64,000 bases of DNA from Bradyrhizobium diazoefficiens. Its GTDB lineage: Bacteria > Pseudomonadota > Alphaproteobacteria > Rhizobiales > Xanthobacteraceae. The stretch spans positions 469,595 through 533,594 of the forward strand of contig NZ_JAFCJE010000006.1 in the NCBI RefSeq assembly GCF_018131185.1. The letters run 5' to 3'. A program made the translations under genes and the position numbers. How positions within the stretch are numbered: the stretch's first letter is position 1; the number at the start of each line of letters is the position of its first letter. The notes below the pieces were generated by a model. It did no database searches. It worked only from the letters and a program-made list of their open reading frames with translations, and was not told the DNA's origin. This document shows, piece after piece, positions 1 to 8,023 of the stretch.

Positions 1-149
1 CCAGAGTTCAACGACGCGAATGAAGGTCTTCATCGAGCGTGTCCGCCGCCTCAAACCACGACAGCATCGGTCATTTGGCTGCGGAGCGGACGTTCAAAAT
101 TCAGGCAGGACGGCTCAAACTTCGTGCGGCGCCGGGCGGGCCGATCGAT

Positions 150-200
150 GTTCGTGAAAACACGAACCATGCCATCTCGCCGGCGTCTGCCGGCGATGGC
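150..200 (-). terminator. two adjacent hairpins downstream of the gene at 242-676
   Basis: A perfect 7-bp hairpin with an AAAA loop (arms GTTCGTG and CACGAAC, 150-167) is followed by a longer imperfect hairpin with arms around GCCATCTCGCCGGC and GCCGGCGATGGC (171-200). They lie 40-90 bases past the stop codon of the minus-strand gene, where a terminator would be expected. No strong T-run follows, so intrinsic termination is uncertain. I see no gene in bases 1-241. Confidence 0.35.
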
Positions 201-241
201 ACTTCAATCCTGGCGGCATCCAGTTGTCAGTCGAGGTGGCG

Positions 242-676
242 TCAGCCGATCGGCAGGCGCGTGACCGGCGACCGGCTGTCGTCGATGATCTGCGGCTTGT
301 GCTCGCGCTCGCCGACGGGCTGGGTCACCGGCAATTGCAACACGGTGGCACGCTGGCCTTCGACGAGTTGTGTCACCAGCACGTATTTACCGTCAGGGAA
401 TTCGATCGCGTCGTGGTGGCGATCGGGAATGTGCGGATCGATCTTGCCGAACTTGCCGACGCGCGAATTGACGGTGCGCGTCCAGATCCAGCGATTGTCG
501 TAGCGGACGTTGTCGGCGAAGGCGAGCTCCGTCCCGGGCAGCAGACAGACGGCCACGGTCGGATCGGCGGCAGAAGCAAAGCCACGCGTCGAGGTGCCGC
601 GGAACGTTGTCGACACGATCGTCTCGCCGACTTCGGCGGGGCGCGATGCAACGGCATGCAGGCTGTAGTCACACAT
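242..676 (-). CDS. conserved hypothetical protein, 144 aa
   Basis: I do not recognise a named domain. The product begins MCDYSLHAVASRPAEVGE and has no signal peptide or membrane segment. The start at 676 was chosen over an upstream in-frame start because AGGAG lies seven bases before it. The middle contains TVAVCLLPGTELAF and a charged segment KIDPHIPDRHHDAIEFPDGKY. From memory, proteins starting in this way occur in Bradyrhizobium without assigned function. The gene stands alone and is separated from lexA by about 390 bases. Confidence 0.7.
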   Translation of the reverse strand: MCDYSLHAVASRPAEVGETIVSTTFRGTSTRGFASAADPTVAVCLLPGTELAFADNVRYDNRWIWTRTVNSRVGKFGKIDPHIPDRHHDAIEFPDGKYVLVTQLVEGQRATVLQLPVTQPVGEREHKPQIIDDSRSPVTRLPIG

Positions 677-1067
677 CGGGTGCTCCTCATTCGAAGATAG
701 CAACCCGCGCCTCCCTCGGAGGCGCAAGCCTCTATCAGAGTGGAAGCACGCAACGCTCTGCTTGGTTGTAGGCAAATCTGCGGCTGGTCTGCGGGACGCG
801 ATCAAATTATCTTTTCGAATCCGACAGGAACAAAGCTCACATCAATGCATTCGGCGAGGACCAACGTCAGCGGCGCGCGGGCGCCGATGCGTCATGTCTG
901 CTCGAGGACTCGAGACCGCGAAGCAATGGGGGCTTGTGGCGACACGCCGAGGCGTCGCCTCTGAAGAGGGGCCGGACAATCTGCGCAAGACCAGAAGATT
1001 GCCCAGCAGGAGCGGATCAGATCCGCTCCAGTCGGAATCATGGGTATCGAATGACCGCCGAGGGCTC
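677..1067. other. intergenic stretch without a convincing gene
   Basis: About 390 bases between lexA and the hypothetical gene. Apart from a dyad close to the lexA stop I see no coding sequence, RNA gene or repeat here. Confidence 0.5.
1009..1029 (-). terminator. perfect 10-bp dyad downstream of lexA
   Basis: The arms GGAGCGGATC and GATCCGCTCC are separated by a single A, about 40 bases beyond the lexA stop codon. It may act as a transcription terminator or protein-binding dyad. There is no T-run after it on the minus strand, so the terminator call is tentative. Confidence 0.3.
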
Positions 1068-1769
1068 TCAGTACTTCCGGTAAAGCCCGATCAGCTTGCC
1101 CTGAATCTTGACGCGGTTCGGCGGCAGGATGCGCACCTCATAGGCGGCATTGGCGGGCTCGAGTGCGATCGAGGCGCCGCGGCGGCGGAAGCGCTTGAGC
1201 GTGGCCTCCTCGTCGTCGATCAGCGCCACCACGATGTCGCCGGTATCGGCGCTCTCGTTGCGCTGGATCAGCGCCATGTCGCCGTCGAGGATACCTGCCT
1301 CGACCATGGAATCGCCGCGCACTTCGAGCGCGTAGTGCTCGCCGGAGCCGAGCATGTCGGGCGGCACGCTGATGGTGTGGCTGCGGGTCTGCAACGCCTC
1401 GATCGGCGTGCCGGCCGCGATGCGGCCCATCACGGGCACTGCGACGGGCCGCTCGCCCTCGTCAACGGGCGGGCTGGAGCTCGCGCGCACCTTGCCGAGA
1501 TTGCCCTCGATGACGCTCGGCGTGAAGCCGCGCCGGTTGCCGGCCGCAGCCTGAAGCTCCGGCAGCTTGATGACTTCGATGGCCCGAGCGCGGTTGGGCA
1601 GGCGGCGGATGAAGCCACGCTCCTCGAGCGCGGTGATCAGGCGGTGGATGCCCGACTTCGAGCGCAGGTCGAGCGCATCCTTCATCTCGTCGAAGGACGG
1701 CGGCACGCCGCTTTCCTTCAAACGTTCACTGATGAACCGCAGAAGCTCGTATTGTTTGCGCGTTAACAT
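1068..1769 (-). CDS. lexA: LexA repressor, SOS regulator
   Basis: LexA represses DNA-repair genes and cleaves itself when RecA filaments form. The 233-residue product has an N-terminal winged helix-turn-helix (about residues 1-70, MLTRKQYELLRFI), a linker, and an S24 peptidase domain. The cleavage site is A119-G120 in GRIAAG, the nucleophile is S154 in GDSMVEAG, and the general base is K192 in ATLKRF. The linker is slightly long, as in other alphaproteobacterial LexA proteins. moeA lies directly upstream on the same strand. A GTTC-N7-GTTC box about 100 bases upstream of the start predicts autoregulation. Confidence 0.97.
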   Translation of the reverse strand: MLTRKQYELLRFISERLKESGVPPSFDEMKDALDLRSKSGIHRLITALEERGFIRRLPNRARAIEVIKLPELQAAAGNRRGFTPSVIEGNLGKVRASSSPPVDEGERPVAVPVMGRIAAGTPIEALQTRSHTISVPPDMLGSGEHYALEVRGDSMVEAGILDGDMALIQRNESADTGDIVVALIDDEEATLKRFRRRGASIALEPANAAYEVRILPPNRVKIQGKLIGLYRKY

Positions 1770-1869
1770 CTCGACCTAAGTCCCCCGGTTGATGTCGTTC
1801 GATTCCGAGACGATGAATTCAGCGATAAGCCGCTACATGCTCGAAACAAATCATGAACGGACACTATAT

Positions 1870-1884
1870 GTTCGATACATGTTC
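1870..1884 (-). promoter_or_regulatory. LexA (SOS) box upstream of lexA
   Basis: GTTC at 1870-1873 and GTTC at 1881-1884 flank seven bases (GATACAT). This is the direct-repeat GTTC-N7-GTTC operator of alphaproteobacterial LexA, rather than the CTGT-N8-ACAG box of enterobacteria. It lies between moeA and lexA in the lexA promoter region. Confidence 0.8.
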
Positions 1885-1945
1885 CGCAACTGCTTAATTT
1901 ACCGTGAACAGGGGCGAGTTCGCGGAATGCGTGTGGCCGCGCAGT

Positions 1946-3157
1946 TCAGACGGGGAGGCGCAGCACCTCGCAAGGGCTGCCCGCCTCGGCCTTCGGCGCG
2001 AACGGCGGGCGCACGAGAAGTACCTGTGCTGCAGCAAGATTCGCAAGCAGAGAGGAGTCCTGATGGCTGACGGGAACGGCAACGAGCGCGCCGTCGTCGC
2101 GCAGCTCCAGGCGCGCGCGCAGATAATCCTCACGCTGGTCGTTGGCGCCGAGATCGCGGCCCAGCACGGCCCGCTCGCGGCGATGATGAATCACCGAACG
2201 GCCCGACAGCGCGCGAATCAACGGCACCATGAACAGGAAGGCGCACACATAGGAGGACACCGGATTGCCGGGCAGGCCGATCACGCGCATCGCGCCGAGC
2301 CGTCCGTGCATCATCGGCTTGCCGGGCCGAATCGCGATCTTCCAGAACGCCATCGAGATGCCTTCGTCCCGGAGCGCTTGCTGGACCAGATCGTGGTCGC
2401 CGACAGATGCGCCGCCCGTCGTGACCAGGATGTCGGTACCGGCCTCGCGGGCGCGCCGGATGCCGGCGGAGGTGGCTGCAAGCGTGTCTGCGGCAACACC
2501 GAGGTCGATGGTCTCGGCGCCCTCGCTGCGGGCGAGCGCGTGCAGGGCGTAGCCATTGGAATAGACGATCTGGCCGTGCCCGGGCGTTGAGCCCGGCATC
2601 ACCAGTTCGTCGCCGGTGGCGAGGATCGCGACCTTCGGACGGCGGCAGACGGCGAGGTGGGGGTAATTCATGGCGGCGGCGAGCGCGAGATCGCGCTCCG
2701 TCAGCCGGGTTCCCTTGCGCAAGAGGACGTCGCCTTCACGGAAGTCGACGCCTGCCGGGCGGATGTGCCGTCCGGCGATCGCGGCTTGCTTGATCGTGAC
2801 GCAGCTGTCGTCCGCGACGGTGTCCTCCTGGATCACGACGGCGTCGGCGCCGTCGGGAATGACGCCGCCGGTGAAGATCCGTACGGCTTCGCCGGCGCCG
2901 ACCGTTCTTGCGAAAGGACGGCCCGCCGCGACCTCGCCGATGACCGTCAGCCGGGAATCGATCGTTGCCGCATCGGCGGCGCGGACGGCATAGCCGTCCA
3001 TCGCCGACATCGCCTGCGGCGGCTGCGTGCGCCGCGCCGCGACGTCGCGCGCGAGCACGCGATGGTAGGCATCGTCGAGCGGAGCCATCTGTTCAGCCAG
3101 CGGCTCCGCACCCGCCAGTACCGCGGCAAGCGCGTCAGAAACGGGCATCAAAGCCAA
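1946..3157 (-). CDS. moeA: molybdopterin molybdenumtransferase MoeA
   Basis: MoeA inserts molybdate into adenylylated molybdopterin in the last step of molybdenum cofactor synthesis. At 403 residues it has the usual length. Family signatures are visible: AMDGYAVRA near the N-terminus, TGDELV, the TTGGASVGDHD motif of the MogA-like domain, and GNPVSSYVCAF. An alternative ATG three codons inside the chosen start is equally possible. lexA follows on the same strand. The usual partner moaC is about 15 kb away at 18413-18925, separated by accessory genes. Confidence 0.95.
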   Translation of the reverse strand: MALMPVSDALAAVLAGAEPLAEQMAPLDDAYHRVLARDVAARRTQPPQAMSAMDGYAVRAADAATIDSRLTVIGEVAAGRPFARTVGAGEAVRIFTGGVIPDGADAVVIQEDTVADDSCVTIKQAAIAGRHIRPAGVDFREGDVLLRKGTRLTERDLALAAAMNYPHLAVCRRPKVAILATGDELVMPGSTPGHGQIVYSNGYALHALARSEGAETIDLGVAADTLAATSAGIRRAREAGTDILVTTGGASVGDHDLVQQALRDEGISMAFWKIAIRPGKPMMHGRLGAMRVIGLPGNPVSSYVCAFLFMVPLIRALSGRSVIHHRRERAVLGRDLGANDQREDYLRARLELRDDGALVAVPVSHQDSSLLANLAAAQVLLVRPPFAPKAEAGSPCEVLRLPV

Positions 3158-3277
3158 GGGCTAAACTCCTGCTGAGCACATCGATAAATGGCCGGCGAGA
3201 GTTCTATCCGAGTGCGGGCGCGAGGCAAAGCAGCACGCAGGTGATTTAGCCTGCGTGGCCCCAGCGGAGGACGCAGC

Positions 3278-3370
3278 TCACGTCCGTCGCGGCATGATCC
3301 GGAAGGCGAGACAGACCGGGATGAGGATGGCCATGGCGAGCACGAGAAGGACGAGCACCACGGCCAGCAT
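3278..3370 (-). CDS. 30-residue single-helix membrane protein
   Basis: A very short reading frame encodes MLAVVLVLLVLAMAILIPVC followed by LAFRIMPRRT. It is one strongly hydrophobic helix with a positively charged tail, so it should sit in the inner membrane with the C-terminus inside. The ATG lies three bases after the stop of the upstream 68-residue gene, which suggests co-translation. Function is unknown. The hydrophobicity and tight spacing argue for a real small gene, but the length makes this uncertain. Confidence 0.5.
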   Translation of the reverse strand: MLAVVLVLLVLAMAILIPVCLAFRIMPRRT

Positions 3371-3373
3371 CGG

Positions 3374-3580
3374 TCAACTCCCGCTCGGTCGGTCCGAGCC
3401 GTCGTCCAGTGCGACGTCGGGAGCTTTGGGACCTTGATCCTTGTCCGGTAGCGGATCGGCCAAGGATTTCAGGTCGGCGGCCTTGCTGATCAGCTTGGCG
3501 GAAAGGTCAGAATCCGAGGTGGTTCTTGCGAATTCAAGCAGGAGAGAGGCTTGCTTGGTGAGATAGGTTTTGCCCAGCAC
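3374..3580 (-). CDS. small hypothetical protein, 68 aa
   Basis: A soluble, mainly helical small protein (MLGKTYLTKQASLLLEFART) with an acidic, Pro/Asp-rich tail. It starts with GTG and has no obvious ribosome binding site. The helical first half repeats short hydrophobic spacing (ASLLLEFA, SAKLISKAADLKSLA), which resembles small rhizobial proteins of unknown function. The 30-residue membrane protein follows three bases downstream, and the two probably form one transcript. Confidence 0.5.
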   Translation of the reverse strand: MLGKTYLTKQASLLLEFARTTSDSDLSAKLISKAADLKSLADPLPDKDQGPKAPDVALDDGSDRPSGS

Positions 3581-3654
3581 GTCGATAAGTCCGATGTAGA
3601 AGTCCCAACGGACTCATGAGTCCTAAGGGCGGTATTCCGTTCCCGGAACTCTGT

Positions 3655-3694
3655 ACAAAAATGCACAAAGGGAACTGGTTCCCCATTCTGTGCA
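3655..3694 (-). terminator. rho-independent terminator of the HAD phosphatase gene
   Basis: On the minus strand a nested hairpin (outer arms TGCACA/TGTGCA, inner arms GGGAAC/GTTCCC) is followed by TTTTTG. It begins about 50 bases past the stop codon of the gene ending at 3741. On the plus strand AATTTT follows the same hairpin, so it may work in both directions. Confidence 0.65.
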
Positions 3695-3740
3695 AATTTT
3701 GCCTTCGGGAGGCCGGTTCCGCGGCGACGGCCGGCTGGCC

Positions 3741-4364
3741 TCAGATGCCCAGTGCCTTCAATGCGTTCCCGACATCGCGCGGCGAGGTGACATGCACGGC
3801 GGTCAGGCCGCGTGCCCGGGCTCCCTCGATGTTCTCGGCGAGATCGTCGAAAAACAGGATGCGCTCCGCCGGGACGCCGATCGCCGAGACGACATGGTCG
3901 AAAGCCGCCGCATCCGGTTTGCGCAGGCCGATGCTGGACGACAGATACAGCTCGCGGAAATGGCCGAGCAGGCCGGCATATTCCTTCGAGAAATAATCGA
4001 CATGCGGCCGATTGGTGTTGGAGAATGCGTAGAGCGGCATCCGCTTTGCCGCACGCGGCAACAGCTCGGCGATATCAGGCATCTCGCCGGCGAAGATCGC
4101 GTTCCAACCCTCGAGGAACTGCGCGTCCGAAATGCCGATTCCGAGCGAGCTTCGCAGCGAGGCGAAATAATCCTCGTCGGTTATCCTGCCGACCTCGTGC
4201 AGCTGGTAGGCCTCGTCACGCACATAGCGCGCGACGATCGCCTCCGGCCGGCAGCCGGCATGTCCCGCCCAGCAGGCGATCGCCTTGGAGAAGTCGATGT
4301 CGAGCACAACGCGCCCGAGATCGAACAGAAGCGCATCCGCGCTGCCGGGAGAGAGCGATGTCAT
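3741..4364 (-). CDS. HAD-superfamily phosphatase, YihX-like
   Basis: The protein closely matches the pattern of the E. coli YihX alpha-D-glucose-1-phosphate phosphatase group. Motif I is LLFDLGRVVLDID with the nucleophile at D15, motif II is FSNTNRPH, motif III is the Lys in GLRKPDAAAF, and motif IV is FFDDLAENIEGA. As in YihX, the second position of the usual DxD is replaced by Gly. Its 207 residues match the family. The substrate is probably a sugar phosphate, but this is inferred from similarity only. The upstream hydroxy-acid oxidase gene ends about 70 bases before its start. Confidence 0.85.
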   Translation of the reverse strand: MTSLSPGSADALLFDLGRVVLDIDFSKAIACWAGHAGCRPEAIVARYVRDEAYQLHEVGRITDEDYFASLRSSLGIGISDAQFLEGWNAIFAGEMPDIAELLPRAAKRMPLYAFSNTNRPHVDYFSKEYAGLLGHFRELYLSSSIGLRKPDAAAFDHVVSAIGVPAERILFFDDLAENIEGARARGLTAVHVTSPRDVGNALKALGI

Positions 4365-4431
4365 TGCGTCCTTTTCAGTTCAGCATCGGCAAGGGTCGGC
4401 AAGTCACCTTCGACGGGTCACTTTCGACAAG

Positions 4432-5565
4432 TCAGTATCGATAAGGCTCGTGGTCGAACAGCGGGAACGCGCTGAACACGCTCGGCGCGTTGGTGGCGGT
4501 GGCCGGACGCAGGCAGGATCTGTCGACCTCGGCAAACGAGGTGGCGCCCAGCAGGCCGAGGCAGCGCAGCACCTCGTCCTCCAAGAGCTCCAGCATCCGC
4601 GTGATGCCGGCTTCGCCGGCCGCCGCCAGCGCCCAGCATTGCAGCCGGCCGATGCCGACGAGGTCTGCGCCTGCCGCGATCGCCTTGACGATGTCGGTGC
4701 CGCGACAGACCCCGCCATCGACCATGATCTTGGCACGCCCTTTCACGGCCTCGACGATCTCGGGCAGCACATGCATGGCGCCGAGGCCATGGTCGAGCTG
4801 GCGGCCGCCATGATTGGAGACGTAGATCCATTCGACGCCGTGATCGACCGCGATCAGGGCGTCCTCGGCGGTGGCGATGCCCTTCAGGATCAGCGGGATC
4901 TTGAACTTGTCCTTGACCATTTTCACCGTCCGCCACTCCAGGCCCTTCTGGAAATCGCCGCCGGTGGCACGCAGGCGGCTCTCGCGAACGTAGCGCTTGG
5001 CGATGTCACGTTCGCGACGGCTGTAATGGGCGGTGTCGACGGTCAGGCAGAAGGCGGCATAGGCGTTCTTCTCGGCGCGGCTGACGACATCGGCGACGAA
5101 AGCGTCGTCGCCGCGGACATAGAGCTGATAGAGCCGGAGCGCATCGGGGGCTGCCTCGGCGGTCTTCTCCAGTCCCGGCTCGGAGACCGAGCTCAGCATG
5201 TGCGATGCGCCGAAGGCGCCGGCACCGCGCGCGACGCTCGCCGCGCCGTCCGGGTCGAAGATCTCGAGCGCGCCGACGGGGGCGAGCACCACCGGCAGAC
5301 GCATCTTGCGGCCGAACTGCTGAACCGAGCCGTCCACCTTGCGGACGTCGCGCAGCACGCGCGGGCGAAAGGCGATCTCGTCCAGCGCCATGCGGTTGCG
5401 GCGCATCGTGGTTTCGGTCTCGGCGGCACCGACGATGTAGTCCCAGGCGTTCTGGTTGAGATTGGCCCGCGCTTTCCGGACGAATTCGTGCAGGTTCTGG
5501 AACGGCTCGTTGCTGGCGCCGAGCTCGACGTTCCGTTCCGCCCGGATGCGGGGTGCTTCGTTCAT
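4432..5565 (-). CDS. FMN-dependent alpha-hydroxy-acid dehydrogenase/oxidase
   Basis: A TIM-barrel flavoenzyme of the L-lactate dehydrogenase/glycolate oxidase family that oxidises a 2-hydroxy acid to the 2-oxo acid. The family signature SNHGGRQLDHG contains the catalytic His and the substrate-binding Arg. The FMN-phosphate region VDGGVCRGTDIVKAIAAGAD and the N-terminal ARANLNQNAWDYIVGAAETE segment are typical. At 377 residues it is full length, and no membrane segment is seen. The exact substrate (lactate, glycolate, mandelate or other) cannot be told. Between it and the HAD gene, about 65 bases contain three imperfect copies of a 15-base unit. Confidence 0.88.
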   Translation of the reverse strand: MNEAPRIRAERNVELGASNEPFQNLHEFVRKARANLNQNAWDYIVGAAETETTMRRNRMALDEIAFRPRVLRDVRKVDGSVQQFGRKMRLPVVLAPVGALEIFDPDGAASVARGAGAFGASHMLSSVSEPGLEKTAEAAPDALRLYQLYVRGDDAFVADVVSRAEKNAYAAFCLTVDTAHYSRRERDIAKRYVRESRLRATGGDFQKGLEWRTVKMVKDKFKIPLILKGIATAEDALIAVDHGVEWIYVSNHGGRQLDHGLGAMHVLPEIVEAVKGRAKIMVDGGVCRGTDIVKAIAAGADLVGIGRLQCWALAAAGEAGITRMLELLEDEVLRCLGLLGATSFAEVDRSCLRPATATNAPSVFSAFPLFDHEPYRY

Positions 5566-5855
5566 TGTTATCCTCCCGAGAATTTGAAGCCTTATGTCAT
5601 CGCCTAACCCGTCCAGCCCTCCAAAACTATCCTAAAATCGCATAGCTGCGAGGCGTGACCGGCCGACCGATTTCCCTTGCGGGCGGACCAGTCCTGCAAC
5701 GTTGCCAAAAGTTTAGGTCCGGACGAAGCGATTTCTGCGGCGGTCCCGTTGGCGCGGCGTCCCGGCCTTGAAGAAACCAGAATGGTATTGTGAGAAGCGG
5801 ACTGGATCGCCAATTGCATGGCGCTCCAAAGCCCCAAGCGAGAAGGTCAGACTAC

Positions 5856-7193
5856 ATGCGGAAATCCCTGCTGTTCCCTCTGGGCGCGCTCACCGGAGCG
5901 TGTCTGACCCTTCTGGTGGCCAGCCCGCACGGCGGCGTATGGGCGGCACGGGCGGCAGTGGGCGCGAATGATGCCTATTCCCAGCTCAACCTGTTCGGCG
6001 AGGTGTTCGAGCGCGTGAAGGCGAGCTATGTCGAAAAGCCCGACAATGCCAAGCTGGTCGAGGGTGCGATCACGGGCATGGTGACCTCGCTCGATCCGCA
6101 TTCGCGCTACATGAATGCGAAGGCCTGGACGGAGATGCAGGAGACCACCTCCGGCGAGTTCGGCGGCCTCGGCATCGAAGTCACGATGGAAGACGGCCTC
6201 GTCAAGGTCGTCTCTCCGATCGACGATACGCCCGCCTCGAAGGCCGGCCTCATGTCCGGCGACCTCATCAGCAAGATCGACGGCGAGGCCGTGCAGGGCA
6301 TGACGCTCGAGCAGGCCGTCAACAAGATGAAGGGCCCGGTCGATACCCAGACCAAGCTCACCATCCTGCGCAAGGGCGCCGACGCCCCGCTCGATGTCGC
6401 GATCAAGCGCGAGATCATTCATGTGCGTCCGGTCCGCTTCCATGTCGAGAACGGCGACATCGGCTATATCCGCATCACATCGTTCAACGAGCAGACCACC
6501 GACGGCCTGAAGAAGGCGATCGCCTCGATCTCCAGGGACGTCCCGCAGGACAAGCTCGTCGGATATGTCGTGGATCTGCGCAACAATCCGGGCGGTCTTC
6601 TCGACCAGGCCGTGTCGGTGTCGAGCGCGTTCCTGCAACGCGGCGAGGTCGTTTCGACCCGCGGCCGTACTGCTGAAGAGACCCAGCGCTTCACCGCGCA
6701 TGGCGGCGACCTCACCAAGGGCAAGCCGCTGGTGGTCCTGGTCAATGGCGGCTCGGCCTCGGCCTCGGAGATCGTGGCCGGCGCGCTGCATGACCACAAG
6801 CGTGCCACGATCATCGGCACGCGCTCTTTCGGCAAGGGCTCGGTGCAGACCATCATTCCGCTCGGCGCCGCCAACGGTGCGCTGGCGCTGACCACGGCGC
6901 GCTATTACACGCCGTCAGGACGCTCGATCCAGGCTCAGGGCATCGCCCCCGACATCGAGATCCTGCAGGACGTGCCGCCCGAGCTGAAGGGCCGGATGGA
7001 CACCATGGCGGAGTCGCAGATGCGCGGGCATCTGTCGGCCGGTGAGGGCGGCGAGCAGACCGGATCGCAGTCCTACGTGCCGCCGAAGGCGGAGGACGAC
7101 AAGGCCCTGCACGCGGCCTATGACTTCCTGCACGGCGTCACCGCGAATGCGGTTGCATCGAAGCGCGCGTCGAAGGCCGCGGTGCCGAACTAG
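5856..7193 (+). CDS. ctpA: carboxyl-terminal processing protease, S41 family
   Basis: A periplasmic serine protease with a PDZ domain that trims or degrades exported proteins. The N-terminus MRKSLLFPLGALTGACLTLLV is a signal peptide or anchor. The PDZ domain spans about residues 85-170, and the catalytic Ser-Lys dyad lies in NGGSASASEI and GKGSVQT. The 445-residue length fits the family. The start at 5856 follows GAGAAGG and puts the signal sequence at the N-terminus. It stands alone with a strong terminator behind it, unlike the ctpA copy I recall beside a murein hydrolase gene in relatives, so it may be a paralog. Confidence 0.92.
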   Translation: MRKSLLFPLGALTGACLTLLVASPHGGVWAARAAVGANDAYSQLNLFGEVFERVKASYVEKPDNAKLVEGAITGMVTSLDPHSRYMNAKAWTEMQETTSGEFGGLGIEVTMEDGLVKVVSPIDDTPASKAGLMSGDLISKIDGEAVQGMTLEQAVNKMKGPVDTQTKLTILRKGADAPLDVAIKREIIHVRPVRFHVENGDIGYIRITSFNEQTTDGLKKAIASISRDVPQDKLVGYVVDLRNNPGGLLDQAVSVSSAFLQRGEVVSTRGRTAEETQRFTAHGGDLTKGKPLVVLVNGGSASASEIVAGALHDHKRATIIGTRSFGKGSVQTIIPLGAANGALALTTARYYTPSGRSIQAQGIAPDIEILQDVPPELKGRMDTMAESQMRGHLSAGEGGEQTGSQSYVPPKAEDDKALHAAYDFLHGVTANAVASKRASKAAVPN

Positions 7194-7216
7194 ACTCTTC
7201 GCGACGTCCAGACAAT

Positions 7217-7250
7217 CGCCCGGCAGCGGATGACCGCTGCCGGGCGATTT
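7217..7250 (+). terminator. rho-independent terminator of ctpA
   Basis: A perfect 13-bp stem (CGCCCGGCAGCGG with its complement, loop ATGA, 7217-7246) followed by ATTTCGTTT, 24 bases after the ctpA stop codon. Confidence 0.8.
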
Positions 7251-7311
7251 CGTTTGGTCGTGTCTCAGTTCGGTGTGATGGCTCGCGGCGAGCCGCGGAT
7301 CACTGCAATCG

Positions 7312-7566
7312 TCATTGCTGCTTTTTGGGACCCGTGTGGTGCGGGACTTCGGACTTCGGTCCGCCGCCGTAATGATGGCTGCCGCCCGAACCGCTGGTTG
7401 ACCCGCCATCGTTTTCTTTCTTGCCCATGTGATGCGGGACCTCGGTTTTCGGTCCACCCGTGTAGTGGTGGCCGTTCTTCTCGTCGGAGGCGCGGGTCTG
7501 CGCCATGGCAGGCAGCGTGATAAAGGACATGATCGCGGCAACCACGATCAGCTTGCGGTGACTCAT
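7312..7566 (-). CDS. small exported protein with a duplicated GGPKxEVPHH motif
   Basis: The 84-residue product starts with a signal peptide (MSHRKLIVVAAIMSFITLPAMA, cleavage after AMA). The mature part carries two copies of one unit: HHYTGGPKTEVPHHMGKK and HHYGGGPKSEVPHHTGPKK, separated by a Gly/Ser linker. The paired histidines could bind metal, but this is only inference. GGAGA precedes the start. It is divergently transcribed from the OpgC-type gene, and a FixK-type box lies 95 bases upstream, so low-oxygen induction is likely. I know of no assigned function. Confidence 0.75.
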   Translation of the reverse strand: MSHRKLIVVAAIMSFITLPAMAQTRASDEKNGHHYTGGPKTEVPHHMGKKENDGGSTSGSGGSHHYGGGPKSEVPHHTGPKKQQ

Positions 7567-7660
7567 TTGGGATTCTCCTGTTCGATCTTTCAAGTTGGTG
7601 CCAATCAAGTCCCGGTGGCTTGATCGAGCCGCCAGCAAACCCGGAGCGTGAGCATCCGGG

Positions 7661-7674
7661 TTGAGCAAGATCAA
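7661..7674 (-). promoter_or_regulatory. FixK/FNR-type box, site 1
   Basis: TTGAGCAAGATCAA matches TTGA-N6-TCAA. It is 95 bases upstream of the exported GGPK-motif gene. A start of transcription about 41 bases downstream would leave a leader of about 60 bases. Confidence 0.6.
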
Positions 7675-7929
7675 CATGGTGATGTGCGTGCCTTCGCCGA
7701 TCGATGCGAACATCGTCGAATTGCTGCAGGCGACGGGAAGCGGCGCGCTTCTTACAGAAAAAAATCGAACGAACCGCCGAAAATAATGAGGCGCGTGCAA
7801 CGCCCTCGATCGTGTTGCTGGGCGGCCCAGCGCTGTCGTCGGCAAGTGCCCTCCGCTTGAGGACGAGATGCGTCTCGATTCATTACGCGAGTGAATCACA
7901 AAAAGATTTGGCTGGCGCGTCGACCGAGT

Positions 7930-7943
7930 TTGAGGTCGATCAA
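7930..7943 (+). promoter_or_regulatory. FixK/FNR-type box, site 2
   Basis: TTGAGGTCGATCAA matches TTGA-N6-TCAA, with a T before and an A after it extending the dyad. It lies about 80 bases before the OpgC-type gene start at 8024. A class II position predicts a transcription start near 7978, which supports 8024 over the later ATG at 8132. Confidence 0.65.
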
Positions 7944-8023
7944 ACTTGGGCCAGTGGCGCAACCTAGCGTGTCGGCGCGAATGAGCAGCGACGAGGTTGC
8001 GATCCCAAAGGCCGATCGTAAAG

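Noticed and set aside
5847..6797. Long open frame on the minus strand opposite ctpA (and similar ones opposite pyrG, glsA, the FNR fusion, the pdh genes and lpdA)
   Set aside because: High GC genes in this genome produce long antisense frames. These have no domain, no ribosome binding site and Arg/His/Asp-rich composition typical of shadows.
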